Below, in pieces: positions 60,002-64,000 of a stretch of DNA of 64,000 nt; position 1 is the stretch's first letter, and each line of letters starts with the position of its first letter. The notes under the pieces were generated by a model that had not been told where the DNA came from, ran no database searches, and saw nothing but the letters and a program-made list of their open reading frames with translations. Both the position numbers and the translations under genes were made by a program. The stretch comes from Roseinatronobacter thiooxidans. GTDB taxonomy: Bacteria; Pseudomonadota; Alphaproteobacteria; Rhodobacterales; Rhodobacteraceae. The stretch lies in assembly GCF_001870675.1 (NCBI RefSeq), contig NZ_MEHT01000044.1, forward strand, positions 1-64,000, written 5' to 3'.

Positions 60002-61048
60002 ATGTGGGAACTCTCACCTTCGGTGATGGCTGGTGGGGCTGGCATGGTGGGGGGAATAGCCCTTGGCTACGCAGCCCGCATGGGCGATTTCTGCACATTG
60101 AATGCCATTGAAAGTGCGGCCTATGGCGGCGACCAGCGCCGCGCGCGGCTTTGGGGTGTGGTGCTTGGGGTTGCCATTCTGGCGGTGTTTTTCGCCGAAG
60201 CGATGGGTTTTGCGCTTATTGGCGAAAGCCCCTACCATCAGATCGCGTTCAACCCGCTGGCGGCCATTTTCGGCGGGTTGCTGTTTGGCTATGGCATGGC
60301 GCTTGCCGGAAATTGCGGCTTTGGGGCATTGGTGCGGCTGGGGGGCGGCGATCTGCGGTCTTTCCTGATTGTGATGATCATGGCAGTCTCGGGTTTCATA
60401 GCCCTTGCAGGCCCGCTTTCGCCGCTGCGCACGGCCCTTTTTCCACAGCTGGAGGCTGAAGGCCCGCAGGGCTTTGCGCATGCTTTCGCCGCGATGTCGG
60501 GCCTGTCGCCGCTGGTGGTTGCAGTGCCTGTTGCACTGGCGCTGATAGGGTTTGGGCTGGCGCATCCGCATCTGCGCCACGCACCGCGCACAATCGGATG
60601 GGGCGTTGTGGTGGGGCTGTCGCTTGCCTATGCCTTCATCGCCACATCGGTCTTGCGTCTGGAAACCCTCGATGCTGTGCCGGTAGAGGGGTTCACCTTC
60701 ACGGCACCGCTGGGCCGCACGATCCTGTATCTGATGACATCCAGCGCGGGCGGGCTGAATTTCGCGGTCGGGTCTGTCGTGGGCGTTGTCGCGGGCGCAG
60801 CCTTTGCGGCGGCATGGCGCCGGCGCTTTCGCTGGGAAGCCTGCGAAGACCCGCGCGAACTGGGCCGGCAGGTGGCAGGGGCCTGCCTTATGGGCGTGGG
60901 CGGGGTGATTGCTGTCGGCTGCTCCATCGGCCAAGGCGCATCGGCCATGGCAACACTGGCCTTCTCGGCCCCGCTGGTTTTTGTCAGCATCGTTGCGGGG
61001 GCCATGTTCGGGTTGCGCCAGTTGTTGCGCGGGTTCCAATCGGCCTGA
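60002..61048 (+). CDS. YeeE/YedE family transporter (thiosulfate/sulfur compound uptake)
   Basis: The 348-residue inner-membrane protein has about nine or ten membrane segments with YeeE/YedE repeats. Three key cysteines are in place: C31 in RMGDFCTLNA, C105 in LAGNCGFGALVRLGGGD, and one near 306 in VIAVGCSIGQG. In TsuA, three such cysteines pass thiosulfate through the membrane. The substrate here could be thiosulfate or a sulfane-sulfur species. GGAGGAATATCG precedes the ATG at 60002. It follows the ArsR-type gene and likely belongs to the same sulfide-controlled unit. Confidence 0.88.
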   Translation: MWELSPSVMAGGAGMVGGIALGYAARMGDFCTLNAIESAAYGGDQRRARLWGVVLGVAILAVFFAEAMGFALIGESPYHQIAFNPLAAIFGGLLFGYGMALAGNCGFGALVRLGGGDLRSFLIVMIMAVSGFIALAGPLSPLRTALFPQLEAEGPQGFAHAFAAMSGLSPLVVAVPVALALIGFGLAHPHLRHAPRTIGWGVVVGLSLAYAFIATSVLRLETLDAVPVEGFTFTAPLGRTILYLMTSSAGGLNFAVGSVVGVVAGAAFAAAWRRRFRWEACEDPRELGRQVAGACLMGVGGVIAVGCSIGQGASAMATLAFSAPLVFVSIVAGAMFGLRQLLRGFQSA

Positions 61049-61182
61049 CCCATGTTGCGCGCGCCGGATTGGCGCCATGCGGGGAGCTTTGCACCTGAAA
61101 AGCCCCCCGCGCCGGTTCGGATCGCTTGCGAAGACCGCAAAGACAGGGCATCACAGCGGGGTGAAACTGCGTAAGAAGTCCC

Positions 61183-61662
61183 ATGAGCCGAATCTGCCAG
61201 ATTGAAATAGACGATAGCGGGCTGCCAACCCCCACGCCCGAAATTGAACAGGAACGCAAAGTCGCGGTGTTCGACCTGCTGGAAGACAATTCCTTCCAGC
61301 TTCTTGCGCGTGAGGGGCAAAAACCCCCGCCCGGCCCCTTTGCGATGCGGCTTGCCATCCGCGACCGGCGTTTGGTGATTGCCGTATGTGACCAAGCAGG
61401 GGCCAATCTGGGTGAAATGCTGCTGTCGCTTGGCCCCTTCCGGCAGGTGGTGAAAGATTACTACCAGATTTGCGGCAGCTATTTCGAGGCGGTAAAGCGC
61501 CTGCCTCCCAGCCAGATCGAAGCCATCGACATGGCGCGGCGCGGCATTCACAACGAGGGCGCACGCATTCTGCAAGAACGGCTGGAGGGCAAGGCCGATA
61601 TGGATATCGACACCGCCCGCCGCCTGTTTACCCTGATCTGCGTTTTGCATTTCGGGGGCTGA
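61183..61662 (+). CDS. UPF0262 family protein
   Basis: A 159-residue protein of the UPF0262 family, restricted mostly to alphaproteobacteria and of unknown function. Characteristic parts are QIEIDDSGLPTPTPEIEQER, SLGPFRQVVKDYYQICGSYF and AIDMARRGIHNEGARILQER. It ends directly against the phosphatase gene (TGA immediately followed by ATG), the usual partner of UPF0262 in this class. In most relatives hisD lies upstream and infA and maf downstream; neither is seen here. Confidence 0.88.
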   Translation: MSRICQIEIDDSGLPTPTPEIEQERKVAVFDLLEDNSFQLLAREGQKPPPGPFAMRLAIRDRRLVIAVCDQAGANLGEMLLSLGPFRQVVKDYYQICGSYFEAVKRLPPSQIEAIDMARRGIHNEGARILQERLEGKADMDIDTARRLFTLICVLHFGG

Positions 61663-62121
61663 ATGGCGCAACGCTTCCCCTCTTCGGTGCTGTTTTGCTG
61701 CGACCATAACTCGGTCCGCTCGCCCATTGCTGAAGGGCTGATGAAGAAACTGTACGGCCAGCGCGCCTATGTCCAGTCCGCAGGCGTGCGCAATGACCGC
61801 GAGGTGGACGGCTTCTCGGTCGCGGTCAGCCTTGAAGAAGGGGTGGAACTGGACAGCCACCGCGCGCGCTCGTTTGAAGACATGGTCGATTGGGGGGATG
61901 ATCTGTCAGGGTTCGACCTGATCATCGCGCTTTCGCCCGCCAGCCAGCGGCAGGCGCTGGAACTGACCCGCTTTGCCCATATAGATGTTGAATACTGGCC
62001 GGTCATGGACCCGTCAGGCCTGGGCGAGACGCGCGAGGCCAAGCTTGCCGCCTATCGTCAGGTTCGTGACCAGATCAAGGAACGGCTGCTGGCCCGCTTC
62101 GGGCCACCCACAGAAAGGTAG
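61663..62121 (+). CDS. Low-molecular-weight protein tyrosine phosphatase-like protein
   Basis: The 152-residue protein has the LMW-PTP phosphate loop C-x5-R (CDHNSVRSP) with an asparagine as in ArsC-like phosphatases, and the general-acid aspartate in WPVMDPSG. It lacks the extra cysteines of arsenate reductases, so phosphotyrosine or small-molecule phosphate hydrolysis is more likely. In alphaproteobacteria this gene is almost always next to UPF0262. A three-base gap separates it from the next gene. Confidence 0.87.
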   Translation: MAQRFPSSVLFCCDHNSVRSPIAEGLMKKLYGQRAYVQSAGVRNDREVDGFSVAVSLEEGVELDSHRARSFEDMVDWGDDLSGFDLIIALSPASQRQALELTRFAHIDVEYWPVMDPSGLGETREAKLAAYRQVRDQIKERLLARFGPPTER

Positions 62122-62124
62122 AGC

Positions 62125-62523
62125 ATGAGCCGCGAAAGTATCGAGCGTTATTTCACCGCTTTCAATGCAGGCGACACCGAGACAATGCTGGCACTGGTCA
62201 GCGAAGATGTGCAGCATTTCGTCAATCAGGGCGAGATGCGCGCGGGCCGCGCGAAATTCGCAGAGTTTTGCAGCCATATGGGCGTCAGCTACCGCGAAAC
62301 CCTGCGCGACATGGTGATTTTCGTAAGCGAGGATGGCACACGGGCTGCGGCTGAATTCACTGTGCATGGGCAATATCTGCAAACCGACCCCGGCCTGCCA
62401 GAGGCGCGCGGGCAAACCTATGTGCTGCCTGCGGGGTCTTTCTTTACCCTGTCGGGCGGCCAGATCACGCGGATCACCACCTTTTACAATCTTCAAGACT
62501 GGATCACACAGGTCAGCGCGTGA
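62125..62523 (+). CDS. NTF2-like / SnoaL-type protein
   Basis: A 132-residue protein with the cone-shaped NTF2 fold, recognised by IERYFTAFNAGDTETMLALV at the start and ITRITTFYNLQDWITQV at the end. Such small proteins include ketosteroid isomerase-like enzymes, but most are uncharacterised; this subtype (with LPAGSFFTLSGGQI) is found next to acetyltransferase and nitrilase genes in some Proteobacteria. Its stop overlaps the next start as GTGA, so the two are coupled. Confidence 0.8.
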   Translation: MSRESIERYFTAFNAGDTETMLALVSEDVQHFVNQGEMRAGRAKFAEFCSHMGVSYRETLRDMVIFVSEDGTRAAAEFTVHGQYLQTDPGLPEARGQTYVLPAGSFFTLSGGQITRITTFYNLQDWITQVSA

Positions 62524-63107
62524 GTTTGCGGTTTGAAGGTCTGACCGGCGCGGCCATTTCGCCCGTCATAGACGGGCTGGCGCAGCTGCGGATCGCTGTG
62601 TTTCGTGACTGGCCGTATCTGTATGATGGCGATCTGGCCTATGAACGCAGCTATCTGCAAGCCTACCGCAACAACCCGCGCGCAATTGTCGTCGCCGCGT
62701 TTGACGGGCCAAGGCTGGTCGGCGCCTCGACCGGCCTGCCCCTGCAAGATGCAGATGCGGAATTTGCGCAGGCTTTCGCAAACAGCGCCTATGCGCCTGG
62801 GCAGATATTTTACTGCGCCGAATCGGTTTTGTTGGCCGAATATCGCGGCCAAGGCGCAGGCCATCATTTTTTTGATCTGCGCGAAGGCCATGCCCGCAGC
62901 CTTGGCTACCGGCAATCTGCATTTTGCAGCGTTATGCGCGCGCCCGACCACCCTGCCCGGCCCGACGGGTATCGCCCGCTTGATGCGTTCTGGCGCGCCC
63001 GCGGCTATGCGCCGCTGGACGGCGTTGTGGCACAGTTCCACTGGCGCGATACCGGCGACGCAAAGGACAGCACAAAACCCCTGCAATTCTGGATGAGAGA
63101 GCTATGA
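62520..63107 (+). CDS. GNAT-family N-acetyltransferase
   Basis: The 195-residue protein has a GNAT fold. The acyl-CoA-binding segment is in the ESVLLAEYRGQGAGHHFFDL region (R/Q-x-x-G-x-G pattern RGQGAG), preceded by LRIAVFRDWPYLYDGDLAYE. Substrate is unknown. It begins with a GTG inside the NTF2-like stop and ends inside the nitrilase start (ATGA). Neighbouring nitrilase suggests joint processing of an amide- or amine-containing metabolite. Confidence 0.83.
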   Translation: MSLRFEGLTGAAISPVIDGLAQLRIAVFRDWPYLYDGDLAYERSYLQAYRNNPRAIVVAAFDGPRLVGASTGLPLQDADAEFAQAFANSAYAPGQIFYCAESVLLAEYRGQGAGHHFFDLREGHARSLGYRQSAFCSVMRAPDHPARPDGYRPLDAFWRARGYAPLDGVVAQFHWRDTGDAKDSTKPLQFWMREL

Positions 63108-63991
63108 AACTTGCCGCAGCCGCCTATCCGCTCGATTTTCTGTCGGATTGGGCAGAGTATCGGGCGAAACTGTCAGACTGGGTCGCCAAAGCGGCGATGG
63201 ACGGGGCCGATCTGCTGGTCTTTCCCGAATATGGCGCAATGGAACTGGCCAGCCTTGGTGGCGCGGCGATCGCGGCTGATCTGGAAGCAGCCCTGCATGA
63301 GGTGATGCGCCACCAAAGCGCGGTCATGGATTTGCATTGCCAGCTTGCCCATAAACATGGCGTTCATATCCTTGGCGCAAGCGGCCCTGCGATGGGCGCA
63401 GCCGCGCGCCCCGTCAACCGTGCCGTCCTGTATGGGCCAAACGGGGTGATCGGGCATCAGGACAAACAAATCATGACACGGTTCGAGCATGAAGACTGGG
63501 ATATCGCACCCGGTCAGGGATTGCGCCTGTTCGAGACTGCGCTTGGAAAGCTGGGCATACTCATCTGTTATGACAGCGAATTTCCGCTGCTTGCGCGCGC
63601 GCTGGTCGATGCGGGCGCGGAAATCCTGTTGGTCCCGTCCGCGACCGAAGCCTTGGCCGGTTATACCCGTGTCAAGGTTGGCGCGATGGCGCGCGCCTTG
63701 GAAAACCAATGCATTGCAGTGCATGCGCCAACTGTCGGGCCTGCCGCATGGTGCCCTGCGATAGACCTGAACACCGGCGCGGCTGCGATCTATGGCCCGC
63801 CCGATCTGGGCTTTCCAGAGACCGGCATCTTGGCGCAAAGGCCGCTCAACTCGGCCGGCTGGGCCATGGCCGACATCACGTTGGACGCCGTCGCGCGCGT
63901 GCGCGCGGATGGGGCCGTGTTGAACCATACAGATTGGGCCAAGCAGGATGCACGCATTTCATTGCCCGTAGAGCACAGCAAACCCCTATAA
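63104..63991 (+). CDS. Nitrilase-superfamily carbon-nitrogen hydrolase
   Basis: The 295-residue protein has the Glu-Lys-Cys triad of the superfamily: E in LLVFPEYGAMEL, K in IGHQDKQIMTRFE, and C in LGILICYDSEFPLLA. A second glutamate near CYDSEFP fits an amidase rather than a true nitrile hydrolase. Substrate is unknown. It is coupled to the acetyltransferase gene by ATGA and ends nine bases before the window edge; any later genes of the run are outside. Confidence 0.88.
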   Translation: MKLAAAAYPLDFLSDWAEYRAKLSDWVAKAAMDGADLLVFPEYGAMELASLGGAAIAADLEAALHEVMRHQSAVMDLHCQLAHKHGVHILGASGPAMGAAARPVNRAVLYGPNGVIGHQDKQIMTRFEHEDWDIAPGQGLRLFETALGKLGILICYDSEFPLLARALVDAGAEILLVPSATEALAGYTRVKVGAMARALENQCIAVHAPTVGPAAWCPAIDLNTGAAAIYGPPDLGFPETGILAQRPLNSAGWAMADITLDAVARVRADGAVLNHTDWAKQDARISLPVEHSKPL

Positions 63992-64000
63992 AAGGCTTGA

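Noticed and set aside
1-64000. tRNA/rRNA genes, CRISPR arrays, transposases, prophage, toxin-antitoxin or defence genes
   Set aside because: No T-loop-like motifs, spaced direct repeats or recognisable proteins of these classes were found; the orphan XRE gene has no toxin partner.

Overview
The window is a stretch of bacterial chromosome with high G+C and tightly packed genes. It is almost certainly from the order Rhodobacterales (Alphaproteobacteria); I cannot fix the genus. This rests on gene content and neighbourhoods: an F1FO-ATPase zeta inhibitor (DUF1476), a group II heat-shock sigma factor (RpoHII type), UPF0262 next to a low-molecular-weight phosphatase, dnaG-rpoD, rpsF-rpsR-rplI, a stand-alone homocysteine methyltransferase plus corrinoid protein in place of part of MetH, a perfect FnrL-type box, and an SqrR/BigR-type sulfide regulator. 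Nearly everything looks chromosomal and housekeeping. I see no transposase, phage gene, plasmid gene, CRISPR array, rRNA or tRNA.

Layout. 1-9.9 kb: a ceramidase-family membrane hydrolase cut by the window edge, then tadA, ribD and nrdR on the minus strand, an L,D-transpeptidase, a short-chain dehydrogenase, a YbdK-type ligase, a DUF3445 haem protein, a small lipoprotein, a TetR regulator, glutamate dehydrogenase, a TerB-like protein and a Tat-exported MsrB. 9.9-14.1 kb: dnaG and rpoD. 14.1-15.0 kb: an AT-richer patch with an XRE regulator and the only long gap. 15-25 kb: YbjN-like protein, proC, csaA-like gene, 2-hydroxyacid dehydrogenase, pepF, DUF4389, anmK, tyrS, a tandem pair of Tat-exported L,D-transpeptidase-like proteins, and trpS. 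25-34.9 kb: a rhomboid without catalytic residues, the run lpoA-like/glnD/ydeI-like/murJ, and the opposing run rsmI/yraN/gshB/hydrolase. 34.8-41 kb: comM, rpoHII, chaN-like, coaBC, dut and a membrane-anchored ThiF/MoeB protein. 41-46.2 kb: purS, purC, ATPase zeta, bmtB and bmtC, fpr, and an Lrp regulator. 46.2-53.1 kb: an SH3 protein, DUF1499, speB, an amine oxidoreductase, an omega-aminotransferase, a GntR regulator and a glutaryl-CoA dehydrogenase. 53.2-59.3 kb: radA, cvpA, purF, DUF1284, bioY and the rpsF-rpsR-rplI ribosomal operon. 59.5-64 kb: a sulfur-responsive ArsR regulator with a YeeE/YedE transporter, then a closely spaced run UPF0262, phosphatase, NTF2-like protein, acetyltransferase and nitrilase.

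How the genes fit together. Several groups are joined by start/stop overlaps (ATGA, GTGA or TGATG) and probably share transcripts: proC-csaA, rsmI-yraN, gshB-hydrolase, rpoHII-chaN, coaBC-dut, glnD-ydeI-murJ, speB-DUF1499, purF-DUF1284 and the final run. Convergent neighbours commonly overlap at their 3' ends or share one bidirectional hairpin. The functional themes are cell-wall recycling and cross-linking (anmK, murJ, three L,D-transpeptidase-like proteins, LpoA-like), stress response (RpoHII, MsrB, RadA), methionine and one-carbon metabolism (BmtB/BmtC), agmatine or polyamine catabolism (SpeB, oxidoreductase, aminotransferase, GntR) and sulfide/thiosulfate sensing (ArsR plus YeeE). I did not find an obviously new defence or mobile system. 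The most notable items are the degenerate rhomboid, the membrane-anchored E1-like enzyme, the split methionine synthase, the ceramidase-like protein with its full metal/catalytic constellation, and the regulatory sites near fpr, rpoHII and the ArsR gene.
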